Positions 6,944-14,834 of a stretch of 19,107 bases of DNA are shown here, one piece after another. The notes under the pieces were generated by a model. The model worked only from the letters and a program-made list of their open reading frames with translations, was not told the origin of the DNA and ran no database searches. Position numbers and translations under genes: made by a program. How positions within the stretch are numbered: position 1 is the stretch's first letter; each line of letters starts with the position of its first letter. Source of the DNA: CAWGCE01 sp964480915 (lineage in GTDB: Bacteria; Planctomycetota; Planctomycetia; Pirellulales; Pirellulaceae); NCBI GenBank assembly GCA_964480915.1, contig CAYZRS010000086.1, positions 1-19,107 on the forward strand, given 5' to 3'.

Positions 6944-8218
6944 ATGCTCCATCGCTTTTGCCTGTATGGTTTTCTGAAGAACCAACGATACTTCGAGCCC
7001 TTTCTGATGCTGGTGCTCATCCAGCATGGGTTCAGTTTCTTCATGATTGGGCTGCTGGTTGCGAGCCAGAACCTAACGATCAACGTGCTCGAAATCCCGT
7101 CTGGCGTGCTGGCCGATACGTGGGGCCGCCGCGCGTGCATGATCGTTTCATTCATCGCCTACATTGCTTGTTTTCTCCTATTCGCTGGTGCCGATTCGAT
7201 CGTCTGGTTTTTCGCGGCGATGGTGCTCTATGGGATCGGGGATAGTTTCCGTACAGGCACACACAAAGCGATGATCTTTGAATGGCTACGCCTGCAAGGA
7301 CGCGAAAGTGAACGGACCAGGGTCTACGGCTTGACGCGCAGTTGGAGCAAGTTTGGCTCGGCCGTTAGTAGCGGCCTGGCGGCTCTGTTTGTTTTTGTGA
7401 CCGGCGATTATCGCAGTATCTTCCTTTGGGCAATCGTGCCGTACGCGATCAATATCATGAATGTCCTCGGCTATCCGCCGGCGTTGGATGGTGCGCATGC
7501 GAAAGCGACGACGTTGCGCGATGGAGCGGTCCATTTCCGCAGAGCGGTGACGCTCGCGCGCGAACGCCCGTCCCTGCGCCAGTTACTGGTCGAGTCGATG
7601 GCCTGGGATGGTCTCTTCCACGCCGTGAAGGACTTCTTGCAACCCGTGTTGGCTCTGTTGGCACTCCGAGTCTTCCTCGATTGGCTGCCGTGGGACGATT
7701 GGCGAATCGACCCGTCGGAGGCTAAGGTCTCGGCGCTGTTGATCGGAATCACCTACACGGCACTATTCGTCCTGAGTGGATTGGCGAGCCGATTGTCGCA
7801 TCGGTGGGTCAGCTTTTATCGCGGCGAGCAGAATGCCTCGCGGTCGCTGTGGATCTTCCAGTTGGCAACGTATCTCGTATTGGTGGTTGCCGACTGCTTA
7901 GATCGATTCGGCCTGGTGGCGTTGACGTTCGTCGCCATTCATGTGCTGCAGAATCTTTGGCGACCCATTCTTATCGGACGATTTGATGGATTGGTGCCGG
8001 CAGAGCAGGGTGCCACCATGATGTCGATGGAGAGCCAGTCCCGTCGTCTGGCGACGTTGATCATTGCTCCAACGGTCGGTGTTCTCATGGATGCGATTGC
8101 GGGTGAGGATCAGCTGGGCACGTATTGGCCGATCGGTGCTGTCGGAATCGCACTTTCCTTCTTGGTGCTCTTAGGGCGAACTCGAACAGCCGCCAATCGT
8201 CGACCCATCCGTCCGTAA
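6944..8218 (+). CDS. MFS transporter (LEIPSG-type)
   Basis: A 424-aa 12-TM protein counted from ATG 6944 (MLHRFCLYGF); an in-frame GTG at 6935 would add three residues. The N-terminal half contains NVLEIPSGVLADTWGRR (about residues 47-63), the family's motif A preceded by the LEIP(T/S)G signature seen in many MFS permeases related to macrolide/drug efflux proteins. Residues 120-140 (RVYGLTRSWSKFGSAVSSG) match the usual region around TM5. The gene follows the anchored repeat protein by 57 nt, with a small hairpin CGGCG-TTT-CGCCG (6901-6913) but no T-run between them, so read-through is possible. It converges on the agrE gene with a 93-nt gap. Substrate and direction of transport are not determinable. 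Confidence 0.85.
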   Translation: MLHRFCLYGFLKNQRYFEPFLMLVLIQHGFSFFMIGLLVASQNLTINVLEIPSGVLADTWGRRACMIVSFIAYIACFLLFAGADSIVWFFAAMVLYGIGDSFRTGTHKAMIFEWLRLQGRESERTRVYGLTRSWSKFGSAVSSGLAALFVFVTGDYRSIFLWAIVPYAINIMNVLGYPPALDGAHAKATTLRDGAVHFRRAVTLARERPSLRQLLVESMAWDGLFHAVKDFLQPVLALLALRVFLDWLPWDDWRIDPSEAKVSALLIGITYTALFVLSGLASRLSHRWVSFYRGEQNASRSLWIFQLATYLVLVVADCLDRFGLVALTFVAIHVLQNLWRPILIGRFDGLVPAEQGATMMSMESQSRRLATLIIAPTVGVLMDAIAGEDQLGTYWPIGAVGIALSFLVLLGRTRTAANRRPIRP

Positions 8219-8311
8219 GCCACTTTGGCTCATCGTAGGATCAGCGACCATGGATGGCTCGTTGCCCACCGTTCGCGTCCTTTCGATTGACGTCAGCAAA
8301 CCAAGAGAGCG

Positions 8312-10435
8312 TTAGGAATCCTGGCGTTGAGAACTGGCGTCGGCTTCCGCTTCCGCGAACTTGGCCAACTGTTTCGCCAGGAGACTAAGGAACAGGCCCA
8401 CGTCGGTAACAACGCCGATCGATTCGACGCTCCCGCGATCTGCCAGTTTCGTGACGACGGCCGGATTGATGTCGACGCAGACCATCTTGACTCCCGCCGG
8501 AGTCATATTTCCGACGCCGATCGAATGCAGCATGGACGAGAGCATCAGGATCAGGTCGGCGCCTTGGATGAGTTCTGAGTAGTGTGATTGTGCCTCGATC
8601 AAATCCATTTTCGTATCGGGCAGAGGTCCGTCGTCGCGGATTGATCCGGCTAAGGAGAATGCGACGTTATTTTTTACGCACTCGAACATGACACCATTTT
8701 TTAGTACGCCCTGTTCGACGGCGGCGGCGATGTCGCCGCAGCGCCGGACCACGTTGATCGCGCGCAAGTGGTGGCGATGCCCGCCGCGAACGGCGACTCC
8801 CTGCTGCATGTCGACGCCGAGCGAAGTGCCCAGGAGTGATTGCTCGATATCGTGAACGGCGATCGCATTGCCACCCAACAGGACTTGGATATAACCTTGC
8901 CGAATGAGTTCCGATAAATGCTGGCTGCCGCCGGTATGGATTACGACCGGCCCTGCCACGACGACAACTTTGCCACCTCGCTCGCGAATCTGCCGCAACT
9001 CCCAGGCGATGCGCTCGACGACGATTTCGACTTTGCGTTCGCTCGAAACCCCGGCGCCCATGAACCCGAATTCGTCGCCACCTTTACTGCGAGATTCGAC
9101 TTTTCGCACGGTACGCAATCCGGTCGATCCGACGGCGACGAGGTCGCCAACTTCGAGGTCTCGCATCAGTCGACAGCTGGCAACGGGGCCACTCGCCGTT
9201 TTCTTCACGGCGACCGCGCCGTCCATTCGTTGTTTCGACAAGCGAATCCACTGGCCATCCACACGCACTTCGGTCGGATAGATATTGGTGACGTAGAAGT
9301 CATCAGGGGCCACTCCGGCCTTGGTAACTTCCATCAACTCGGCATCGGCCAGTTCTTCGGGCGGCTCGATCGCGCCCTGGTCGACAAGTTGCGAAATGAT
9401 CTCGTCCATGACTTGCTTTGTGGGGGCGGCAATCATGACTTCGGCTTTGGACGTGCTGTGTCGCTGAGCACCCAAGTCAAATTCGAGCACTTGGAAGCTG
9501 CCGCCGCTATCGGTGATCGTATCCAGCGCTTTGCTGATCATCCCTGAATCGAGCAGATGTCCTTCCATCTTGACTTTGCGACTTTGGGCCGTCGGGTTGG
9601 CGACGACATCGGATGGTACCGATTCGGTGGTGCGCAGGGTCAGGCACTTGGCCGCGCCGCCCGCTTTCATGAATTCCGACATCGGCGTTTCGATGACTTC
9701 CAGACCGAGTCCTTCCAGTTTCTGTCGCAGACGGCCCGTCACCCGATTGACGACGACCGTCTTGCCGACATTCACCGCATTGCAGGCGAACAATTCGGCA
9801 TCGGCTTCGCCCAACGGGATGCGCTTTTCCGGTGCGACGCGCATTTCGATGAGGCGATTGGAATGCGCATCGAAAGCGGGTGGATAGTACATGGCGTAAC
9901 CATCGTGCAACGGGCAGAAACAAGTGTCGAGATGGTAAAACCGCTCGTCGACGAGATGCAATGAGATGACTTCCAGCTCTAGCCACTCGGCTAACTTCAA
10001 GTGAGAGGCAAGCTCGGAGCGGAATCCGTAACCGGCCCACAGCCAGTTGCCTTCTCGATCGAGTAGCGCGTCGCCGGCGCCCTCAAAGGGAACATCTTTT
10101 GGCAATTCGTGAACCGTGAAACCTTGGGCTGCGAACCACGCCTTGAAGTGAGCCTCTTCCCCCTGACGCTCCGGGTGAAAGAAGCGACTCAGGACCACCT
10201 GATCTCGCAGTACGAGCCCGGCGTTGGCAGTGAAGACCATGTCGGGCAGACTGTCCTGCGGGTCGATCAGTTGCACTTCGGCCAAATTGCTGAGAATCGA
10301 GTGCAGCTGGTTCCATTGTTGCTCGGCTACGTCACGCGATGAATTGTGAATGTTCCCTTCCATCCAAGGATTGATGACGTAATTGACGTCGAAAAACTTG
10401 GGTGGGCACATGGCAATCTTGGTCGATTTGTCCAT
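8312..10435 (-). CDS. agrE: Bifunctional arginine dihydrolase / ornithine cyclodeaminase (AgrE/ArgZ type)
   Basis: The 707-aa protein matches the cyanobacterial AgrE/ArgZ enzymes in length and layout. The N-terminal part (about 1-275) is an amidinotransferase-fold arginine dihydrolase, which turns arginine into ornithine, CO2 and two ammonia. The C-terminal part (about 285-700) is the LOR/SDH-family ornithine cyclodeaminase, which makes proline and ammonia from ornithine. Signatures include CPPKFFDVNYVINPWMEGN, FTANAGLVL (with N71), FYHLDTCFCPL (with H168) and AGGAAKCLTLR (with C264). Counting from this ATG puts Asn71, His168 and Cys264 at the positions I recall as catalytic in ArgZ, which argues for this start over the ATGs at 10489 and 10585. 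A nucleotide-binding-like stretch, VVVAGPVVIHTGG, lies in the second half. The likely role is cytosolic arginine catabolism, nitrogen release and proline supply. It is transcribed alone, convergent with the MFS gene. Confidence 0.93.
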   Translation of the reverse strand: MDKSTKIAMCPPKFFDVNYVINPWMEGNIHNSSRDVAEQQWNQLHSILSNLAEVQLIDPQDSLPDMVFTANAGLVLRDQVVLSRFFHPERQGEEAHFKAWFAAQGFTVHELPKDVPFEGAGDALLDREGNWLWAGYGFRSELASHLKLAEWLELEVISLHLVDERFYHLDTCFCPLHDGYAMYYPPAFDAHSNRLIEMRVAPEKRIPLGEADAELFACNAVNVGKTVVVNRVTGRLRQKLEGLGLEVIETPMSEFMKAGGAAKCLTLRTTESVPSDVVANPTAQSRKVKMEGHLLDSGMISKALDTITDSGGSFQVLEFDLGAQRHSTSKAEVMIAAPTKQVMDEIISQLVDQGAIEPPEELADAELMEVTKAGVAPDDFYVTNIYPTEVRVDGQWIRLSKQRMDGAVAVKKTASGPVASCRLMRDLEVGDLVAVGSTGLRTVRKVESRSKGGDEFGFMGAGVSSERKVEIVVERIAWELRQIRERGGKVVVVAGPVVIHTGGSQHLSELIRQGYIQVLLGGNAIAVHDIEQSLLGTSLGVDMQQGVAVRGGHRHHLRAINVVRRCGDIAAAVEQGVLKNGVMFECVKNNVAFSLAGSIRDDGPLPDTKMDLIEAQSHYSELIQGADLILMLSSMLHSIGVGNMTPAGVKMVCVDINPAVVTKLADRGSVESIGVVTDVGLFLSLLAKQLAKFAEAEADASSQRQDS

Positions 10436-11045
10436 CGGGCGATCTCGGCGGTGTGGCAGGTAATAAAGCGTTTGCGTTGAATGACGCATTGTGGACCGAG
10501 CAGGCCCCGAATGACAACCACGCCTGTGAAGGTGGACCGATTTGGTTCTTTTTGCCGATCTTGAGTCAACATCGCCGGTTGCCATTTTCGGCCGTCGCGT
10601 CGGCGACGCAGTTCAAATCGGACCACTTCTTCCCGATAACTGTGGCGATGTCGGGGTTTAACTCGATGTGTGATCGTTGCCGCGGTTCAGGAATACCAGC
10701 GCGGGCTCCGTCGACTATGGCTGCGAATTGTTCGACTCATGCAAACGATCGAATCGCGGCTGACGCTGGCGGCTGACTCTGGCGGCAGAATCGATGTAGT
10801 CGACAATCTTTTCATCTATGGATGCCGCCGTGTTCGGCGCTGGGAAAGTGGGCGGTGAGCGTCTCGCTGCGAAAAAGTCACATCCGTTGCTCGGAAATTC
10901 TGTTGAATCGTTCTTGTCCGAGCGGTAGTCAATGGAAACAGGGAAACCTGTCACCTGGTCAACATGATCGGAGGCAGACGTTGATTCCGTCGTCTATACT
11001 GGAAGAAGATTGTACGAGGCGACCCTAACCACGAGGACTATCGCC
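10436..11045. other. Long divergent intergenic region between agrE and the sigma-factor gene
   Basis: About 610 bp with only short, unconvincing open frames on either strand. It must hold the promoters of both agrE (leftward) and the sigma factor (rightward). Toward the right end there is a small hairpin with a GAAA tetraloop (ACAGG-GAAA-CCTGT, 10938-10951) and a -10-like TATACT (10995-11000) without a proper -35 at the normal distance, which would fit an alternative sigma factor or activator. The size of the gap leaves room for an unrecognised small RNA or a very short gene, but nothing seen proves one. Confidence 0.35.
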
Positions 11046-11675
11046 ATGAGCCATACGAATATGGGATCAGAACTTGATTCCTGCATCGAACGTGCCAGGC
11101 AAGGCGACACGCAGGCTCGCGAAGAACTGCTTCAGCTGGCGAGTGAGCGGCTGATGGCGTTGTCGCGCAAGCTGAAACGAGGTTTCCCTCGTGTCGGCCG
11201 CTGGGAACAGACCGAAGACGTTTGTCAGATGGCGACGCTCAAGCTTTACGAAGCGCTCGGCGCCACTGAAATTAGCGACAAACTGCACTTCTTTCGTCTT
11301 GCGGCTAAGAAAATCCGCGAGACGCTCATCGACTTGGCTCGCCACTATCAAGGCGCGCAGGGTATGGGCGCTCATCATGTAACGCAGCGTCCTTCACCGG
11401 CCGGTGAATCGTCGCCCGCTTCTTTGCTCGACGGCGCAGGCGAGATGACGCAAAACCCGCAGCAGCTCGCGCAGTGGCAAGAGCTGCACGAAATGATCGA
11501 CTCACTTCCCGAACAGCTTCGGGAGATGTTCGATCTGCTGTGGTACAACGAACTGTCACAAGATGAAGCAGCCGAGATCGTGGGAGTAAGTACAAGGCAA
11601 ATCAAACGGCGTTGGCGTGACGCCAAGTTGGCTCTATCGGATGCTTTGGGTAGCGATGCAAGTTTCATCGCGTAA
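11046..11675 (+). CDS. ECF-type RNA polymerase sigma factor
   Basis: A 209-aa protein with the two-domain build of extracytoplasmic-function sigma factors. The region-2 domain spans about residues 12-100 (CIERARQGD, then QTEDVCQMATLKLYEAL). Region 4 spans about 146-200: a helix-turn-helix reading SLPEQLREMFDLLWYNELSQDEAAEIVGVSTRQIKRRWRDA. The linker is Pro/Ser-rich. ATG 11046 has a good ribosome site (GAGGA at 11033-11037, 8 nt away), better than the in-frame TTG at 11010. It resembles the planctomycete sigma-70 ECF subfamily found beside serine/threonine kinases. The kinase gene starts 29 nt after its stop, so the two are almost surely one operon. There is no anti-sigma gene nearby, so control may come through the kinase; this is inference. 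Confidence 0.9.
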   Translation: MSHTNMGSELDSCIERARQGDTQAREELLQLASERLMALSRKLKRGFPRVGRWEQTEDVCQMATLKLYEALGATEISDKLHFFRLAAKKIRETLIDLARHYQGAQGMGAHHVTQRPSPAGESSPASLLDGAGEMTQNPQQLAQWQELHEMIDSLPEQLREMFDLLWYNELSQDEAAEIVGVSTRQIKRRWRDAKLALSDALGSDASFIA

Positions 11676-11704
11676 GACCGTTCCATTCACCCTCGATCTC
11701 TATC

Positions 11705-13966
11705 ATGTCGACTGAAGACGACCGCATCGACGACCTCCTGGATCGCTGGGAGGACGAATTGGAGCAAGGACGCGACTTGTCGGCCGACGAACTCTGTCAA
11801 ACCTGCCCCGAATTGGCTTCTGTCATCGAGCCGAAACTCAAGCAGCTGCGGCGCATGGCAGGAGTTCTTCGTGCTGATGAAGAGACCGCATACAGCGAAC
11901 GGCAAGGCATCATGCCGCCGGTCGAAAGTTTGGATGTCCAAGCTCGTTTCGTGCTGACCGATTTTATCGACGACGGCGGACTGGGAAGCGTTTTTGGCGC
12001 CAACGATGATCTGCTGAAACGTGCAGCGGCGATTAAGTTCTTGCAGCGGCCGCACGCTCGGAGTGCGGAGCGTGTCAAACAATTCAAGACCGAGTGCGAA
12101 ATCACCAGTCGACTCGATCACCCGGGCATTGTGCCCATCTACGGGCACGGCGTGTTGGAAAACGGCCAACCGTTCTATGTGATGCAGCGGATTTCTGGCA
12201 AAACGCTAAAGGAATGTGCGGACGATCTTCATCAGCAACTGACGAACGTTGTTCCCAATTCTGAACAGAGGGTTCAATTGCATTCGCTGTTGTCGACGTT
12301 CGTGTCGGTGTGCCAGACGATCCACTATGCACATTGTCGAGGCGTCATTCACCGCGACATCAAGCCGGCCAACATCATGGTCGGTAAGCACGGCGAAACG
12401 ACGGTGCTCGATTGGGGGTTGGCGACACCGGTCGGCCGCGACGAACAGTACCAGAGTTTGGCGGAAGAGACGTTGCAGGTCACGCTCGACGGTCATTCCT
12501 CCGATTCAGGCGCTGGCACACCGATTTACATGAGTCCCGAACAGCACGCGGGGACGTCGGATGTTGGCCCTCTGTCCGACGTCTATTCGCTAGGCGCTAC
12601 GCTCTATGTCATCCTGACCGGCAATCCGCCCTATGAAGCGAAAACTCTGCCAGAACTGCGAGCGAAGGTGCTGCAAGGAAAGACTCGCAATCCTAAATCA
12701 ATCTATCGGTGGGCCTCATCGGCGCTCGCCGCGATTTGCAGTAAGGCAATGTCGATCGATCCGGCCGATCGCTACGTGACGGCGTTCGAATTGGCTCAGG
12801 ATGTGGAACGTTTCTTGGCCGATGAGCCGGTGCGGGCTCATCCAGAATCCTTCATTCGTCGCGGTAGTCGCTGGATGTCACGGCACCGACTGCTGACGTT
12901 TTTCATTGCGACCGGTTTGATCGGCGGCTTGATCGGCTCGTCGGTCTATTCGTCCATCGTGACCGCTCACGCCCACCGAGAACAATCAGCGCGGATGGAT
13001 GCATCGAAAGCTCGTTACCAGTCACTGCGTCTAGCGGCCGGTTTTGCCGCGAATTCGGTCGCTTTGAAGCTGAACGATCGCTTTCGGATTCTCGAAATCG
13101 TGACTCGCGATGACGAATTGGTCGAGCTGTTGCAGCAGGCCGAGGTTCCAGACGATACCGATTGGCAAGCGTTGCAAGGCTTGCTGCTTCGGTTCAAAGA
13201 AGAGTATCACGCCGCTGCCGGATATCCGGACAGTTGGTTCCTGTGTGACGCGACCGGACGACAAATCGCCAGGGCGCCGACCAGCTCGACGTCGATCGGC
13301 AAAAATTATGCCCACCGCGACTATTTTCACGGTCAAGGGTTGGCGCGGCCGGAAGAGTTGCAGGATCAATCCCACGTTACCGACGTGCATCGCTCTAAGG
13401 TCTATGCCAGTTCATCGACGGGTACGTTGAAAGTTGCGCTGTCGCGGCCTGTGTGGAGCCAAGAGGCCATTAATCCAGATCGGAAATTTCTGGGAATCGT
13501 GGGACTCTCGGTGTCGTTAGGTGAGTTCAAGGAATTGCAGACCGGCCTTGGTGACGAGCAGCTGGTCATGGTGGTTGATCTTGAAGAAAACGTGATCGAC
13601 GAAAAATCTTATGAGGGGCTCGTGCTTCATCATCCCAAGATGCACGAATCGAAAGAAAAACTGGCTCCTCGAAAAGTCGAACAGGCGTTACTGACACAAC
13701 TGCGGGAGATTCGCACGGCATCGGCAACGCAAGAGACAACGGTCGGTGGCAATCCTTGGGTGGCGGAACTGTTGTTGAGTGGGTTTAACGATCCGTGGCA
13801 CGCAGTTCCTTTAAGCAATACTCACTGGATTGCAGCCTACGCGCCGATTTGGATTCAGGGCCGTTCGCCCGATATTGCCGACACGGGGTGGGGCGTCATC
13901 GTGGCCGAACGTGAAATCGATGAACCGGGATTCTTTGGTTTCGAGTTGCGCCGTCGCGGCGAATAG
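11705..13966 (+). CDS. Transmembrane Ser/Thr protein kinase with C-terminal Cache-like sensor
   Basis: This 753-aa protein has three parts. Residues 1-80 are an acidic N-terminus typical of planctomycete kinases (LLDRWEDELEQGRDLSADEL). The Hanks-type catalytic domain spans about 82-375: glycine loop DDGGLGSV (first glycine replaced by Asp), Lys111 in AAIK, HRDIKPAN with Asp218 and Asn223, DWG (236-238) in place of DFG, and GTPIYMSPEQ (271-280). All key residues for activity are present. After one membrane span (about 398-418), residues about 430-753 form an extracytoplasmic sensor with dCache-like marks: WFLCDATGRQIARAP, the YAHRDYFHG motif (535-543), FLGIVGLSVSL, and NTHWIAAYAPIWI then DTGWGVIVAERE near the end. 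It probably binds a small ligand outside the membrane and changes kinase activity inside. No Shine-Dalgarno sequence precedes ATG 11705, suggesting coupling to the sigma gene. Confidence 0.93.
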   Translation: MSTEDDRIDDLLDRWEDELEQGRDLSADELCQTCPELASVIEPKLKQLRRMAGVLRADEETAYSERQGIMPPVESLDVQARFVLTDFIDDGGLGSVFGANDDLLKRAAAIKFLQRPHARSAERVKQFKTECEITSRLDHPGIVPIYGHGVLENGQPFYVMQRISGKTLKECADDLHQQLTNVVPNSEQRVQLHSLLSTFVSVCQTIHYAHCRGVIHRDIKPANIMVGKHGETTVLDWGLATPVGRDEQYQSLAEETLQVTLDGHSSDSGAGTPIYMSPEQHAGTSDVGPLSDVYSLGATLYVILTGNPPYEAKTLPELRAKVLQGKTRNPKSIYRWASSALAAICSKAMSIDPADRYVTAFELAQDVERFLADEPVRAHPESFIRRGSRWMSRHRLLTFFIATGLIGGLIGSSVYSSIVTAHAHREQSARMDASKARYQSLRLAAGFAANSVALKLNDRFRILEIVTRDDELVELLQQAEVPDDTDWQALQGLLLRFKEEYHAAAGYPDSWFLCDATGRQIARAPTSSTSIGKNYAHRDYFHGQGLARPEELQDQSHVTDVHRSKVYASSSTGTLKVALSRPVWSQEAINPDRKFLGIVGLSVSLGEFKELQTGLGDEQLVMVVDLEENVIDEKSYEGLVLHHPKMHESKEKLAPRKVEQALLTQLREIRTASATQETTVGGNPWVAELLLSGFNDPWHAVPLSNTHWIAAYAPIWIQGRSPDIADTGWGVIVAEREIDEPGFFGFELRRRGE

Positions 13967-14273
13967 TCGTTGTCTACGCCCTAAAAATGCCTCAAAGTTG
14001 CCCGCTGCCATCGCTGCCAGCAAGTCTCTCCGCGGTAACAAAGCAAGGAATTCTTCCGATTTTTCTCGGCACGTTCCAAGATTCCGTGCAAGAAAGCGAC
14101 CTACTGGCAGAGAGTACTTATGTCGCATGGAGTGGTTGGGCCAAAACCGCTCGAAAACATCAGACCACCGTTTGTTGTTTCGCAAAGAGACGGCTCGGGC
14201 GCAAGTCGGTGCTGCAAATCAGACGACATTCGCTTTTGTGCAAATTCGCAGATCAAAATAAAGGGCAACGAAG
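13967..14273. other. Intergenic region after the kinase gene
   Basis: Overlapping short open frames exist on the + strand, but none has a start site, composition or protein pattern that supports a gene. No clear terminator follows the kinase. The last part, with short direct repeats of GCAAAT (14213, 14240) and an A/T-rich stretch, likely carries the promoter and ribosome site of the TPR gene. Confidence 0.3.
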
Positions 14274-14816
14274 ATGAAAATTCAATCCGCCTCAGCAGCT
14301 AATTCTAGGTACCAAGTATTTACGCTGGCAGCCTGCGTGGCATTGTTGAGCGTCGCCTTCCCGGTTGCTACTTGTGTAGCGCAGGTTGAAGAGATGACAA
14401 CAGCCGGAAATCAAGAGACGGAAACGGTTGATTCGCCGGACGAATCGGCAAAGGCAACACCGGCCGAAGGGTCGTTGGCAGACGCACTGCTGGATGCTAT
14501 CCGTGCTCAGGGTATTGCGAAAGCACAGCAGTGGTTCGAGCAATCGAAATCGTCACCGGAATACGATTTTCGAGTGAACGATCTCGACGCGGCGGGTCAC
14601 GTCCTGCTTCGCTCTGGAAATATCAAACATGCAATTGCAGTCTTCGAGCTAAATGTCAAAGAATTCCCGCAATCGGCCAGAGCTTTCAGCAGCCTCGGCG
14701 AAGCGTATTGGAAGCATGGCGAAAAGAAGGCTGCGATCAAGCAATATAAGAAGTCGATCGAGTTAGACCCGGAAAACTCGGAAGGGTTTTCTGTCCTCGA
14801 AAAGCTCATCGACTAG
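14274..14816 (+). CDS. Secreted small tetratricopeptide-repeat protein
   Basis: A 180-aa protein with a long signal peptide (hydrophobic from about residue 15, cleavage predicted after CVA near 36) followed by an acidic, Glu/Thr-rich linker. The C-terminal part (about 100-178) contains two tetratricopeptide repeats: AGHVLLRSGNIKHAIAVFELN and FSSLGEAYWKHGEKKAAIKQYKKSIELDP, the second a near-perfect match to the TPR consensus. Such short TPR tails are often attached to larger secreted hydrolases; here the tail stands alone. TPR domains bind peptides or partner proteins, so it is likely an adaptor in the periplasm. It faces the BASS transporter gene, with only 18 nt between the stops. Confidence 0.82.
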   Translation: MKIQSASAANSRYQVFTLAACVALLSVAFPVATCVAQVEEMTTAGNQETETVDSPDESAKATPAEGSLADALLDAIRAQGIAKAQQWFEQSKSSPEYDFRVNDLDAAGHVLLRSGNIKHAIAVFELNVKEFPQSARAFSSLGEAYWKHGEKKAAIKQYKKSIELDPENSEGFSVLEKLID

Positions 14817-14834
14817 GTCGCGTGCGCCCGGCGA

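Noticed and set aside
8918..9547. 209-aa + strand frame opposite agrE
   Set aside because: It lies wholly inside the well-supported agrE gene on the other strand and shows shadow composition.
10436..10585. N-terminal extension of the AgrE-like protein
   Set aside because: The extra 50 residues are Arg/His/Ser-rich and unlike the family; starting at 10435 gives the expected length and puts N71, H168 and C264 in the expected places.
10938..10951. GAAA-tetraloop hairpin as an RNA gene
   Set aside because: Only a 5-bp stem without further structure; kept as a remark in the intergenic entry.
13830..14277. Open frames across the end of the kinase gene and the following gap
   Set aside because: Their translations are low-complexity shadows with no start signal or domain pattern.
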